DNA of 61,295 nucleotides, taken from positions 1 to 61,295 of the forward strand of contig DLHJ01000011.1 in assembly GCA_002483145.1 (NCBI GenBank), read 5' to 3'. The DNA comes from Cellvibrio sp. UBA7671 (GTDB taxonomy: Bacteria > Pseudomonadota > Gammaproteobacteria > Pseudomonadales > Cellvibrionaceae). Shown here piece by piece: positions 37,589 through 47,852 of this stretch. Below the pieces are notes generated by a model, which did no database searches, was not told the DNA's origin, and was given only the letters and a program-made list of their open reading frames with translations. The position numbers and the translations under genes are program-made. Every line of letters begins with the position of its first letter. Within the stretch, counting starts at the first letter, position 1.

Positions 37589-38823
37589 TGAGAATATCCC
37601 GGTTATATATCACCTTGCTTGCTGCCACTGCATTGCTAACACAGCTTGCGATGTCTGCTGAAATATCATCCTCTAAAGCATTGTCTTCTAATGATAAGCA
37701 GAAAGCCCATGCTTCCGGTGAAACGCAGCACGGAAATGCCTCTAGTGATAAAAGTGTTATTGATGACCGCGCCGAGATTACGGTTTCAGATCAGCAACAA
37801 AAAGCCGCGGGCGTACAAACGCAAATTGTTACGCGCGAAAAATTGTTTCATAAAATACGCACCGTCGGCAGCATTACCACGGATCAAACACGGGAAGCGC
37901 ATGTACATACGCGCATCAGTGGGTGGATTGAAAAAATTCACATCGATTACGTGGGTAAAGCGGTCACCAAAGGTGCGCCCTTGTTTGATTTATACAGCCC
38001 TGATTTGGTCAGTACGCAAGAGGAATATTTAGCGGCGCGGCGGCAAGGCTCGGGAGCCACTGAGGTTGCAGAGGCCGCCCTGACTCGCTTGCGCTTATGG
38101 GGTGTGGCCGAGGTGGAACTGCAGCGATTACGCTCGGCAAAAACAGCAAAAAAAGCACTGACATTTTATGCACCCGTAACCGGCGTAGTCATCCGCAAAG
38201 CGGCGATTCTGGGCACCTATGTAACGCCTGACACTGAGCTTTACTATCTCGCTGACATCGCCCAGGTATGGCTACTACTAACACTCTATGAGGCGGATGT
38301 CGCCTTGATAAAGATTGGCGACAAAGTAGCAGTGAGCTTGCCTTATGACCTTAGTAAACACTACACGGGCGTTATTAGTTACGTTTACCCGGAGATAGAT
38401 ATTCAAACCCGCACGGCTAAAGCGCGCGTGGAAATTGCTAACGCCGATCAATTTTTGCGGCCGGGTATGTTTGCCAATGCCGACATTGAAAAACAATTAA
38501 CCGAGCAGCTAGTGGTGCCCGATGAAGCCGTGCTCGATACCGGCCAGCGCAAGATTGTGTTTGTAAAAACCGGTGATATCCAATTTATTCCGCGTGAAGT
38601 AAAAATTGGCCAGCGAGTGGGCGATCAACTGACGATTCTCGCAGGCTTAAACGAAGGTGAAGCCGTTGTTGTCAGCGCCAGTTTTCTGATTGATGCTGAA
38701 AGCCGTTTGCAAGCAGCATTGCGTAAAGGTACGCCCGCAGCAGGCGGCCACGGTGGTCATGGCGACAACGCTAGTGACACCAGTAAAAAGCCCAGTAACA
38801 ACAGCACGTCTGGTAAGGAGTAG
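37588..38823 (+). CDS. cusB: RND periplasmic adaptor, copper/silver type (CusB-like)
   Basis: The membrane-fusion subunit that joins CusA to CusC and passes metal. The 411-aa protein has a signal peptide, a His/Ser-rich stretch (about 25-60), a beta-barrel and lipoyl domain (HTRISGWIEKIHIDYVGKAV) and a helical hairpin (PDLVSTQEEYLAA). The C-terminal tail is His/Gly-rich (GGHGGHGDN). The CusB heavy-metal-binding N-terminal domain seen in the second adaptor (47853) is absent. It begins on the TAATG overlap with cusC and is 5 bases from cusA. Confidence 0.92.
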   Translation: MRISRLYITLLAATALLTQLAMSAEISSSKALSSNDKQKAHASGETQHGNASSDKSVIDDRAEITVSDQQQKAAGVQTQIVTREKLFHKIRTVGSITTDQTREAHVHTRISGWIEKIHIDYVGKAVTKGAPLFDLYSPDLVSTQEEYLAARRQGSGATEVAEAALTRLRLWGVAEVELQRLRSAKTAKKALTFYAPVTGVVIRKAAILGTYVTPDTELYYLADIAQVWLLLTLYEADVALIKIGDKVAVSLPYDLSKHYTGVISYVYPEIDIQTRTAKARVEIANADQFLRPGMFANADIEKQLTEQLVVPDEAVLDTGQRKIVFVKTGDIQFIPREVKIGQRVGDQLTILAGLNEGEAVVVSASFLIDAESRLQAALRKGTPAAGGHGGHGDNASDTSKKPSNNSTSGKE

Positions 38824-38828
38824 CAGCT

Positions 38829-41800
38829 ATGATCTCAGCGATCATTACCTGGTGCTGGAACCACAGTAAAGCGACCATTGTTGCCGCCTTGCTACTCGGT
38901 GGTTGGGGTGCTTACTGCTTAATAAATATTAAGGTTGATGCCATTCCCGACTTATCGGAAACACAAGTCATTATTTTTTCAGAATGGATGGGGCGCAGCC
39001 CTGACTTAGTAGAAGCACAAATCACCTATCCCTTGGTGAGCACCTTGCTTTCCGCACCCAAAGTGAAAGTTGCGCGTGGCTTTTCCATGTTTGGAATGTC
39101 ATTTGTCTACGTCATTTTTGAAGATGGTACCGATAACTATTGGGCGCGTGCCCGCGTGTTGGAATATCTTTCAAAAATCAGCGGGCAAATGCCCGAAGGC
39201 GTGACGCCAAGTATCGGCCCCGATGCTTCAGGGGTTGGTTGGGTATTGCAATATGCGTTGGTTGATCCCGAGGGTAAATATAATCTCGCGCAAATTAAAA
39301 CCTTTCAGGATTGGTATCTTAAATATTGGTTAAGTGCTGTCCCCGGTGTGGCCGAAGTGGCGAGCGTGGGCGGGTTTGATAAGCAGTATCAAGTCGAGGT
39401 TGACCCCAATAAACTCGCCGCGCTAAACCTTTCGCTAGAGCGTGTGATTAGCGCAATTAGAAAAAGTAACAATGATGTTGGCGGTCGGACGTTAGAAATT
39501 TCTGAGCGAGAATATTACATCCGTGGCTTGGGCTACGTTAAAGATCCGCGCGACCTGGAAAACATTGCGCTCGGTGTCAGTGCAGATGCCACACCTATAC
39601 TGCTGACCGATGTAGCGCGCGTAACACTCGGGCCCAATATTCGCCGTGGCATTTCCGATTTGAATGGTCAGGGCGATACGGTTGGTGGCGTCGTGGTTAT
39701 GCGTCAGGGAGAAGATGTTTCGCGGGTGATTGCCGCCGTTAAAGAAAAAATTGCCACGGTTAAGGGGGCTTTCCCACCCGGGTTGGAATTGCAATTAGTG
39801 TATGACCGCTCCGATTTAATCGGCCAGGCGGTTCAAACCCTGAAAGTGAATTTGATTGAAGAAATCATACTGGTCTGCATTGTTATTCTGTTTTTTCTAT
39901 TTCATATCCGCAGTATTTTGGTGGTAGTTATTACGCTTCCATTGTCGCTGCTGTTATCGCTTATCCCGATGTATTACTTTGATATCAGCCTCAATATTAT
40001 GTCGCTTGGCGGCATTATTCTGGCTGTTGGCGATATTGTGGATGGCGTGGTGGTGTTTATTGAAAACACCCACACCAAAATTGCCAATTCCGATGGCAAA
40101 AAAACGCGGCAGGAACTCGCGTTAGAAGCGTGTCGCGAGCTTGGGCCCGCTATATTTTCCGCGTTGCTGATTATCAGCATTTCGTTTCTACCGATTTTTG
40201 CCTTGCAGGCGCAAGAAGGCAAGCTGTTCCATCCGCTCGCCTACACAAAAACCTTTGCAATGCTCGCGGCGGCCTTAGTCACTATCACTCTGGTGCCTAT
40301 TTTAATTGCGCTTTTTGTTAAGGGGAGAATCCGTAAAGCCAGCGACAATCCGCTAAACCGCTGGCTACAAGCGATCTACACCCCAGTGGTGAGCTGGGCT
40401 GTTGCCCACACTAAAACCGTGTTTGCGAGCACCGCTTTATTAATGGCGGTGTCTGCTGCGTTATTTTTACGCTTGGGTTCAGAGTTTATGCCGCCCTTAT
40501 GGGAGGGCGATTTGCTCTACATGCCCATCACCGTGCCTGGTATTTCGGTAACGGCGGCGCAGGATATTCTCACCCGCCAAAACCTTGCGATTAAAGCTAT
40601 CCCCGAAGTGGTTAGCTCATTTGGCAAGGCTGGGCGCTTTGAAACCGCGACTGACCCCGCCCCGTTGTCGATGTTTGAATACACCATCCGCTTAAAGCCT
40701 CAAAAAGAGTGGCGGGCGGGGCTAACCCCTGAAGCCTTAGTTCAGGAGCTTGATGCGGCGGTTGCGGTACCGGGTTTAAACCGTGCCTGGACGAAACCCG
40801 TGCGCGGCCGCATTGATATGTTGTCCACCGGAATTCGCACACCCGTGGGCATTAAAATTTTTGGGCCAGACCTCAACACCATTGAGCATATTGGCCAGCA
40901 AATCGAGCAGACCTTAGCCAAGCTACCGGGCACTCGCAGCGCCTATGCTGAACGCATTAACGGTGGAAATTACCTTGATTTTGAGGCCGATAAAGCGGCG
41001 CTGGCACGGTACGGGCTCGTACTGGGCGATGTGCAAATGGTTATTGAAACAGCAATTGGCGGGATGGATATCGCCGAAACTGTTGAGGGACGCGAGCGCT
41101 ATTCCATCAACGTACGCTACCCACGCGAACTGCGCGATAGTGTGGAAAAAATCGAACACATTCTGGTGGCAACACCCGCTGGAGCGCAGGTACCTTTGAG
41201 CCAACTGGGCAAGCTGATTACCCGCACCGGGCCACCCATGGTGCTGGATGAAAACGGCTCACTTGCGGGTTATGTTTACATTGATCTGCTCAATCGCGAC
41301 GCCGGTGGTTACGTTACCGATGCTAAAGCAGCCATCGCCGACGCCGTACATATCCCGCCCGGGTATTTCATCACCTGGACTGGCCAATACGAGTATCTCG
41401 CACGCATGCAAAAGCGCATGGCTATCGTCTTGCCCGTAACACTCGCTCTGGTATTTGCATTTTTGTATTTCAGCATGCAGTCCACCTCAAAGGCGCTCAT
41501 TGTGATGCTCGCAGTGCCTCTATCTTTAAGCGGCGGCATCATCTTAATGTGGTTTTTAAACTACAACACCAGTGTGGCTGTGTGGGCGGGAGCTATTGCG
41601 TTGATTGGGGTAGCGGTGTCTACCACGTCAATCATGATGGTATTTCTGGATCAGTCCTGGCGGCGCTGGCAAACGGAAGGTCGGCTTCTTACAGCAAGCG
41701 ATGGCCAGCTCGCCATCGTGGAAGGTGCTAAAAACAGTTTGCGCTCGGTGTTAATGGCCGTTGCCATGAATGTATTTGGACTCATGCCGGTCATGCTTGC

Positions 41801-41975
41801 CACAGGTTTAGGTGCAGATGTTATGAAAACGCTGGCATCACCCATGTTCGGTGGATTGCTTTCACTTATTTTCCTAACACTATTGGTGATTCCGTGTGTT
41901 TATCGCCGTGTCTATGGTCACAACTTGCCTGTTGCTGAAAATAATGCGCAACCAGTGCCAGTGCTCACACCATGA
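38829..41975 (+). CDS. cusA: heavy-metal RND permease, copper/silver type (CusA-like)
   Basis: The inner-membrane proton-driven pump. At 1048 aa it has the normal HME-RND length with 12 helices and two large periplasmic loops. The three methionines known to pass Cu(I)/Ag(I) in E. coli CusA are conserved in context: DLLYMPITVPG, APLSMFEYTI and IDMLSTGIRTP. The helix-IV motif reads LAVGDIVDGVVVFIEN, differing from the AIGAMVD form in the second copy at 49090, so the two belong to separate branches. GGAG lies 9 bases upstream. Its stop overlaps the start of the P2A-type ATPase (ATGA). Confidence 0.93.
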   Translation: MISAIITWCWNHSKATIVAALLLGGWGAYCLINIKVDAIPDLSETQVIIFSEWMGRSPDLVEAQITYPLVSTLLSAPKVKVARGFSMFGMSFVYVIFEDGTDNYWARARVLEYLSKISGQMPEGVTPSIGPDASGVGWVLQYALVDPEGKYNLAQIKTFQDWYLKYWLSAVPGVAEVASVGGFDKQYQVEVDPNKLAALNLSLERVISAIRKSNNDVGGRTLEISEREYYIRGLGYVKDPRDLENIALGVSADATPILLTDVARVTLGPNIRRGISDLNGQGDTVGGVVVMRQGEDVSRVIAAVKEKIATVKGAFPPGLELQLVYDRSDLIGQAVQTLKVNLIEEIILVCIVILFFLFHIRSILVVVITLPLSLLLSLIPMYYFDISLNIMSLGGIILAVGDIVDGVVVFIENTHTKIANSDGKKTRQELALEACRELGPAIFSALLIISISFLPIFALQAQEGKLFHPLAYTKTFAMLAAALVTITLVPILIALFVKGRIRKASDNPLNRWLQAIYTPVVSWAVAHTKTVFASTALLMAVSAALFLRLGSEFMPPLWEGDLLYMPITVPGISVTAAQDILTRQNLAIKAIPEVVSSFGKAGRFETATDPAPLSMFEYTIRLKPQKEWRAGLTPEALVQELDAAVAVPGLNRAWTKPVRGRIDMLSTGIRTPVGIKIFGPDLNTIEHIGQQIEQTLAKLPGTRSAYAERINGGNYLDFEADKAALARYGLVLGDVQMVIETAIGGMDIAETVEGRERYSINVRYPRELRDSVEKIEHILVATPAGAQVPLSQLGKLITRTGPPMVLDENGSLAGYVYIDLLNRDAGGYVTDAKAAIADAVHIPPGYFITWTGQYEYLARMQKRMAIVLPVTLALVFAFLYFSMQSTSKALIVMLAVPLSLSGGIILMWFLNYNTSVAVWAGAIALIGVAVSTTSIMMVFLDQSWRRWQTEGRLLTASDGQLAIVEGAKNSLRSVLMAVAMNVFGLMPVMLATGLGADVMKTLASPMFGGLLSLIFLTLLVIPCVYRRVYGHNLPVAENNAQPVPVLTP

Positions 41976-44785
41976 GCTTAAAAAAGACCGTAGATAAATA
42001 TATGCCTGAATCTGCACCTACGTCACCGCCACCATCCCAAACTACGAAAGTGTTGCGCTCAGTGGTTGCGCCGTGGCAAGTAGAAGTCGCCAATCTGTTC
42101 AAGCAATTGAGCAGTACGGAAAACGGGCTCTCAGCGGTAGAGGCCGCCGCATACTTAAACTCCGAAGGCGCCAATACTTTGCAGGAAGGTGCACCCACGA
42201 GTGTGCTTAAGATTATTGCCGCACAATTTAAAAGCGTCATGATCTGGGTTTTGTTAGGCGCGGCGGTGATTTCGGGAGTGTTGGGGGACATGATCGATTT
42301 TGTGGTCATTGTCGCGATCGTGGTGCTCAATGCGGTTATCGGGTTTTATCAGGAATACAAAGCCGAAAAATCTATTGCGGCGCTGAAAAACATGACCGCA
42401 CCGCAAGCGAAAGTAAAGCGCGATGGTCAGGTAATTATCATTCCGGCAGCCGATATTGTCGTGGGCGATATTCTCATGCTGGAAGCCGGTGATCTGGTAG
42501 CAGCGGATGCGCGGTTGCTGCAAGCGGCTTCCCTAAAAATTACCGAATCGGCGTTAACCGGCGAATCAGAATCGGTTGAGAAACAATCTAATACTCTCCT
42601 GGCAGCAGATGCCCCGCTCGGTGACCGCGACAACATGGTCTTCGCCGGTACCAGCGTGGCCAACGGCGCTGCCACTGCGCTTGTAGTCGCTACGGCGATG
42701 AACACCGAGTTGGGCCAAATTGCGCGCTTAATTGAAGATGCCAGCAGCAGCGAAGGTACGCCTTTACAACAAAAGCTGGATTCGTTTGGGCGCATATTGG
42801 TGTGGTTTTCGCTGGCGATAGTCACGCTCTTATTTATGCTCGGCTGGTGGCGTGGCAGCCCGCCACTGGAACTGGTGATGTCTGCTGTCAGTCTCGCGGT
42901 TGCAGCTGTTCCCGAAGGTTTGCCGACCATCGTGACAGTGGCGCTGGCGCTGGGTGTTATGCGCATGTCGCGCCGCAGTGCGCTCATCCGCAAACTACCG
43001 GCAGTAGAAATCCTGGGTTCTACCTCCGTCATTTGTACTGATAAAACCGGCACGCTAACGGTCGGCCAAATGACAGTGCGTGCTTTATGTGTAGCGGAGC
43101 AAAGCTTTACGGTAACCGGCGAAGGTTATGCACCTAAGGGTGAGATTTTGCTTAACAACAACCCGGTAAATGTTCCCGACACTGCCGCCTTGCAGGAGCT
43201 TGCGACGCTATTAATCGGCTGTAATAACGCGCATTTAGTGGAGGAAGATGGCCACTGGCAAGTGATTGGCGACCCCACAGAAGGTGCGTTACTGGCGGCG
43301 GCTCATAAAGTGTTTAGCGAACAAGCCGGTCGTGAACCATCCAGCTTTGAGCAGCGCCTTCCCAAACAACATGAAATTCCCTTTGATTCGGATCGCAAGC
43401 GCAGCTGCGTTATTCGCCGCTTGGAAGACGGTAATTTGCGCGCGATGGTCAATGGCGCGCCCGATGTGCTCCTGCAAGCCTGCACTCGGTTTTATACCGC
43501 CAGAGGAGTGCTGCCACTGACGGACGCCGACCGCGCGCGCATCCAGGAGCAAAATACTGTCCTGGGGCAACAAGCCTTGCGTGTACTCGGTTCAGCTTAT
43601 CGCGACTTAGGGCAGCAGTTGCCCGCCGATTTAAGTGCAGCCGCGATAGAACAGGATTTGGTGTTTGTCGGCTTGAGCGGCATGGTCGACCCACCGCGTG
43701 CCGAGGCAAAAGTCGCCGTGGCCAAATGTGTATCGGCGGGTATCCGCGTGGTCATGATCACGGGCGATCATCCGCACACGGCGCTCGCTATAGCCCGCGA
43801 TCTTGGCATTGCGACAGATACTGACGTTGTGGTCGCAGGACCCGAGTTAGATGGTATAAGTGAAGATGAGTTAGCGCGGCGCGCCTCAACCATCGCCGTT
43901 TATGCGCGCGTCACTGCTGCGCACAAGCTACGCATAGTTCGCGCATGGAAAGCGAATGGCGCGGTGGTTGCCATGACTGGCGACGGCGTAAACGACGCGC
44001 CCGCCATTGAAGGTGCCGATATCGGCATCGCGATGGGGCGCTCCGGTACCGAAGTCACCAAACAAGCTGCGGATATGGTCATCACTGACGATAACTTCGC
44101 CACCATAGTGGCGGCAGTTGAAGAAGGGCGTGGCATTTACAGCAATATTCGCAAAACTTTGCAGTATCTATTAGCCGGTAATACCGGTGAACTTTTATTA
44201 ATGACTCTGTGCGTTATTATGGGTTTACCAGCACCACTCTTACCTATACATCTACTCTGGATTAACCTGGTTACCGATGGTCTACCGGCACTGTGTCTCG
44301 CTACAGACGCCATTGACCCGGATGTTATGAAGCAACGTCCACGCCCGCGCGATGAACATATTGCGGCGAATAATTTTCTCGGGACGATGTTTTTGACGGG
44401 GCTGCTGACTGCGGGAGTCGCCTTTGCGGTTTACTTTTATAGCTTACAAACTGGCAGTGAAGAACTGGCACGCACCAAAGCCTTTACCACGCTCGTTTTT
44501 GCAGAATTGTTGCGTGCCTTTGGTGCCCGCAGTGAAACCAAGGCACTGTGGCGAATTCCTTTGCGCACCAATCTAATCTTGGCGGTTGTGGTATTTCTGG
44601 TGATTGGTTTACAGGTGTGGGCGCACCACAACGCCACCTTGGGATTGTTTTTGAAAACCACATTCTTATCGCTAGAGGATTGCGTCTTGCTACTCGTAAT
44701 TAGCACTATCCCCTTGTTGATATTGGAGTTGGTAAAGTTGTGGCAAAACCGCGCGCGACAAAGCACAGCCATACCGATCCAATAG
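41972..44785 (+). CDS. P2A-type cation-transporting ATPase (calcium-ATPase-like)
   Basis: A 937-aa P-type ATPase. N-terminal cation-ATPase domain, TGES motif (ALTGESESVEK), helix M4 VAAVPEGLP, phosphorylation site CTDKTGTLT, hinge GDGVNDAPAI, and helix M6 WINLVTDGLPA with the Asn/Thr/Asp pattern of the P2A (SERCA/PMR1) group. It lacks the CPC motif of copper ATPases, so its ion is probably Ca2+ or Mn2+ rather than Cu. It overlaps the cusA stop by 4 bases (ATGA), meaning translational coupling with a copper pump, which is unusual. The N-terminal 30 residues are Pro/Thr-rich and look like an added tail. Confidence 0.9.
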   Translation: MSLKKTVDKYMPESAPTSPPPSQTTKVLRSVVAPWQVEVANLFKQLSSTENGLSAVEAAAYLNSEGANTLQEGAPTSVLKIIAAQFKSVMIWVLLGAAVISGVLGDMIDFVVIVAIVVLNAVIGFYQEYKAEKSIAALKNMTAPQAKVKRDGQVIIIPAADIVVGDILMLEAGDLVAADARLLQAASLKITESALTGESESVEKQSNTLLAADAPLGDRDNMVFAGTSVANGAATALVVATAMNTELGQIARLIEDASSSEGTPLQQKLDSFGRILVWFSLAIVTLLFMLGWWRGSPPLELVMSAVSLAVAAVPEGLPTIVTVALALGVMRMSRRSALIRKLPAVEILGSTSVICTDKTGTLTVGQMTVRALCVAEQSFTVTGEGYAPKGEILLNNNPVNVPDTAALQELATLLIGCNNAHLVEEDGHWQVIGDPTEGALLAAAHKVFSEQAGREPSSFEQRLPKQHEIPFDSDRKRSCVIRRLEDGNLRAMVNGAPDVLLQACTRFYTARGVLPLTDADRARIQEQNTVLGQQALRVLGSAYRDLGQQLPADLSAAAIEQDLVFVGLSGMVDPPRAEAKVAVAKCVSAGIRVVMITGDHPHTALAIARDLGIATDTDVVVAGPELDGISEDELARRASTIAVYARVTAAHKLRIVRAWKANGAVVAMTGDGVNDAPAIEGADIGIAMGRSGTEVTKQAADMVITDDNFATIVAAVEEGRGIYSNIRKTLQYLLAGNTGELLLMTLCVIMGLPAPLLPIHLLWINLVTDGLPALCLATDAIDPDVMKQRPRPRDEHIAANNFLGTMFLTGLLTAGVAFAVYFYSLQTGSEELARTKAFTTLVFAELLRAFGARSETKALWRIPLRTNLILAVVVFLVIGLQVWAHHNATLGLFLKTTFLSLEDCVLLLVISTIPLLILELVKLWQNRARQSTAIPIQ

Positions 44786-44912
44786 TTTTCACGATAGCGG
44801 TTACGAATGTTAATTCACATAAAATTTATGAATGATCGCCGAACCCAACACTGAGTTGGAAGGCGCTTTCTTAGCAGGCAACTTGATAATGCACCGCATC
44901 ACGAGGGAACCC

Positions 44913-47321
44913 ATGGAACATAACCACGCTCATTCGCATCAATCAAATAAACCGGATTCAGAAGTTCTCAAAGATCCTGTTTGTGGAATGTCTGTTACTG
45001 AACAATCATCGCATCGGTGTGAGCACGAGGGACACATGTACTACTTTTGCAGTGGACGTTGCCAAACGACGTTCATCGCCACGGCAGAAAAATACATAAC
45101 TAAAACATCGGAACAGCACAGCGGGAGTCATGCACATTCGCAAGTTGCTACGCCGCAACCTCAGCAGGCGAAGAATGCGGTGCAACCCGCTTCTGAAGCG
45201 ATCACTGGCGCTATCTACACCTGCCCAATGCATCCTGAAATACGTCAGGAGCAACCGGGTAATTGCCCTAAATGCGGTATGACTTTAGAGCCATTGTTGC
45301 CCGAACTCGATGAAGACGAAAATCCGGAGTTGCGTGATTTCACTCGCCGGTTTTGGTGGACATTGCCGCTGACTGTCATTGTCACTGTTCTTGCCATGGT
45401 CGGTCATCAACTTCATTTGTTTGATGTATCTACTCAAACCTGGATCGAATTGATTCTGACATTGCCTATCATTTTGTGGGCTGGAGCGCCTTTTTTTGTG
45501 CGCGGCTGGCAGTCAATCATCAATCGCAGCCCCAACATGTGGACGTTGATTAGCTTGGGTACAGGCGCTGCATTTGTTTACAGCCTTGTAGCAACATTGG
45601 CCCCCAACGTATTCCCCGAATCCTTCGTATCGATGGGACGGGTCTCCGTTTATTTCGAGGCGGCAGCCGTCATTATTTCATTGACGCTGCTAGGACAACT
45701 ATTGGAATTAAAGGCGCGTTCGCAGACCTCAGCGGCGATCAAATCCTTGCTGGGGTTAGCACCAAAAACAGCACGACGCATTCGCGACGATAACACTGAA
45801 GAGGATGTGCCACTCACGCATGTCCATGTCGGTGACAAGTTGCGTGTTCGCCCCGGCGAAAAAGTACCCGTGGATGGTGTCGTTGTGGAAGGCAGCAGCG
45901 CTGTGGATGAATCCATGCTGACCGGCGAGCCGCTGCCAGTGATGAAACGCACGGGTGATAAAGTGATTGGCGCAACACTGAATACCAATGGTGCACTCAC
46001 CATTGAATCTGAGCGCGTAGGGTCGGCTACCATGTTGGCGCAGATTGTTCAGATGGTGGCGCAAGCGCAGCGCTCCAAAGCGCCGATGCAACGCATGGCG
46101 GATTCGGTCGCCGGTTATTTTGTCGTTGCGGTGGTCGCGATTGCCGTGCTGACCTTTTTTGCCTGGGGTCTGTTCGGCCCTGAACCGCGTTGGGTATTCG
46201 GATTAATTAACGCGGTAGCCGTACTGATTATTGCTTGCCCTTGCGCACTAGGGCTGGCTACACCTATGTCGATCATGGTGGCCACCGGGCGTGGTGCCAC
46301 CCAAGGTGTACTGTTTCGGGACGCAGCCGCCATCGAAAACTTCCGCAAGATAGATACACTCATTATCGATAAAACGGGAACCTTGACTGAAGGGCGGCCT
46401 GCATTTGATCGTGCGGTACCTACGCAGGGATTTAGTGAAGACGATGTGTTGCGCCTTGCCGCAAGCCTTGATCAAGGAAGCGAACATCCGCTGGCCGATG
46501 CCATTGTCCGGGCGGCGCGCGAGCGCAATCTCTCATTGGAAAAAGTTGAACAATTTGAGTCAGGTTCCGGCATCGGTGTGTACGGAACAGTTTCAGGGCG
46601 CAAGCTGGCGCTGGGAAACACGGTGCTGATGGAGCAACAGGGTGTAGTTGTCGCACCGCTGGTGCCCGAAGCCGAAACCTTACGCAGTGAAGGTGCCAGT
46701 GTTATGTACCTGGCAGTGGATGGGCAGCTCGCGGGTCTGCTTGCGGTGTCTGACCCCGTCAAGGCCAGTACACCGGAAGCCTTGGCAACGCTAAAAGCCG
46801 CTGGTTTGCGCATTATTATGGCGACGGGTGATGGCCTTACAACAGCCAAAGCCGTGGCGGCGCGCCTGGGTATCGATGAAGTCTACGGTGAAGTGAAACC
46901 AGAGGATAAATTGCGTTTGGTTGAACGCTTGCAAGCCGAGGGCAAGGTTGTTGCCATGGCGGGCGATGGAATCAATGATGCACCCGCCTTGGCCAAAGCC
47001 GATGTGGGTATTGCCATGGGCACGGGTACTGACGTAGCGATGAACAGCGCACAAGTTACTTTGGTGAAAGGTGATCTACGCGGTATTGCGGTCGCGCGCT
47101 TTTTATCGGAGGCGACCGTGACCAATATGAAACAGAACCTGATGTTTGCATTCTTGTACAATGGTTTGGGAATTCCGATTGCTGCCGGAATACTTTTTCC
47201 CTGGACGGGCTGGTTGTTGTCGCCAATGATTGCCGCACTGGCAATGAGCCTCAGCTCTGCATCGGTGATTGGAAATGCCCTGAGGTTGAAACGGGAAAAA
47301 ATCTCTATCAACGATCAATAG
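44913..47321 (+). CDS. Cu+/Ag+ P1B-type ATPase with YHS and heavy-metal-binding N-domains
   Basis: Exports monovalent copper or silver from the cytoplasm. The 802-aa protein has, in order: a His-rich start (EHNHAHSHQ), a YHS domain (DPVCGM, later YFCSGRC), a heavy-metal-binding domain (YTCPMHPEI then GNCPKCGM), eight helices with CPC in [11 protein letters not shown], the TGE motif in [19 protein letters not shown] (SEHPLAD) and [13 protein letters not shown]. It lacks the usual GMxCxxC ferredoxin-like domain. This arrangement is that of SilP/CopA-type ATPases in metal islands. I chose the ATG at 44913 since residues upstream (from 44832) look non-conserved and no good ribosome site lies there. 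Confidence 0.93.
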   Translation: MEHNHAHSHQSNKPDSEVLKDPVCGMSVTEQSSHRCEHEGHMYYFCSGRCQTTFIATAEKYITKTSEQHSGSHAHSQVATPQPQQAKNAVQPASEAITGAIYTCPMHPEIRQEQPGNCPKCGMTLEPLLPELDEDENPELRDFTRRFWWTLPLTVIVTVLAMVGHQLHLFDVSTQTWIELILTLPIILWAGAPFFVRGWQSIINRSPNMWTLISLGTGAAFVYSLVATLAPNVFPESFVSMGRVSVYFEAAAVIISLTLLGQLLELKARSQTSAAIKSLLGLAPKTARRIRDDNTEEDVPLTHVHVGDKLRVRPGEKVPVDGVVVEGSSAVDESMLTGEPLPVMKRTGDKVIGATLNTNGALTIESERVGSATMLAQIVQMVAQAQRSKAPMQRMADSVAGYFVVAVVAIAVLTFFAWGLFGPEPRWVFGLINAVAVLIIACPCALGLATPMSIMVATGRGATQGVLFRDAAAIENFRKIDTLIIDKTGTLTEGRPAFDRAVPTQGFSEDDVLRLAASLDQGSEHPLADAIVRAARERNLSLEKVEQFESGSGIGVYGTVSGRKLALGNTVLMEQQGVVVAPLVPEAETLRSEGASVMYLAVDGQLAGLLAVSDPVKASTPEALATLKAAGLRIIMATGDGLTTAKAVAARLGIDEVYGEVKPEDKLRLVERLQAEGKVVAMAGDGINDAPALAKADVGIAMGTGTDVAMNSAQVTLVKGDLRGIAVARFLSEATVTNMKQNLMFAFLYNGLGIPIAAGILFPWTGWLLSPMIAALAMSLSSASVIGNALRLKREKISINDQ

Positions 47322-47408
47322 ACTCGGGTGAGTGAATTTTAAGAACTTACACACCTTAATCTTGGGTGACGTATTTTTCTATCGCCTGCATTGAGCTATG
47401 CTTAAACC

Positions 47409-47765
47409 ATGCGCCACTGTTCATTGCTATTCGTCTTACTGCTGAGTTTCGTGATGCCCCTGCAAGTCGCGGCAGAAATTCTGCTGTCTGCCTCACCGTG
47501 CCCTGAAGAAATGACCATGGTGATGGATGAATCGGGTGATAGTGAAGCTATGCCTTGCTGCCCCGATGCAGATGACGATGATGCAATAAATCCCTGTGAA
47601 ACCGCCAAATCCTGTCATCTCTGTAAAACACCCGTGCAGGTATATCTCTATACACCCGCGTCGTTTTTCTCTCTTTCAAATTTGACTGCACACACTAAAA
47701 CTCGTCCGCTGAATATTGCTGTCTTCAATCCCGCCGGTATCTGGCGACCTCCGAACGCCTCCTGA
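47409..47765 (+). CDS. small Cys-rich secreted protein before second cus pair
   Basis: A 118-aa exported protein: signal peptide to about residue 22 (QVAAE), then a Cys/Asp-rich segment with CPEEMTMVMD, MPCCPDADDDD, NPCETAKSCHLC, and a C-terminal part ending GIWRPPNAS. The six to seven cysteines suggest soft-metal binding in the periplasm. The layout (signal, Cys/His region, RPP ending) parallels the small proteins at 28848 and 52992. It immediately precedes the second cusBA pair, 87 bases away. Function is unknown. Confidence 0.78.
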   Translation: MRHCSLLFVLLLSFVMPLQVAAEILLSASPCPEEMTMVMDESGDSEAMPCCPDADDDDAINPCETAKSCHLCKTPVQVYLYTPASFFSLSNLTAHTKTRPLNIAVFNPAGIWRPPNAS

Positions 47766-47818
47766 GTTAATACGATTACACCTCGCTTAAACCGGTAAAG
47801 ATGCCGGGTGTTTAGGCG

Positions 47819-47838
47819 AGACGTTTTTTATCGTCTCT
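47819..47838 (+). other. hairpin in leader of second cusB
   Basis: GAGACG (47819-47824) pairs with CGTCTC (47833-47838) around a TTTTTTAT loop. The stem is in the 87-base gap before cusB2 and ends 15 bases from its ATG. No T-run follows, so it is more likely a leader structure than a terminator. Weak evidence. Confidence 0.35.
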
Positions 47839-47852
47839 CGGGAATCACCTAA

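Noticed and set aside
42427-43053. 208-codon open frame antisense to the P2A ATPase
   Set aside because: Low-complexity Ser/Ala/Thr composition typical of antisense translation; the sense frame has all P-type ATPase motifs.
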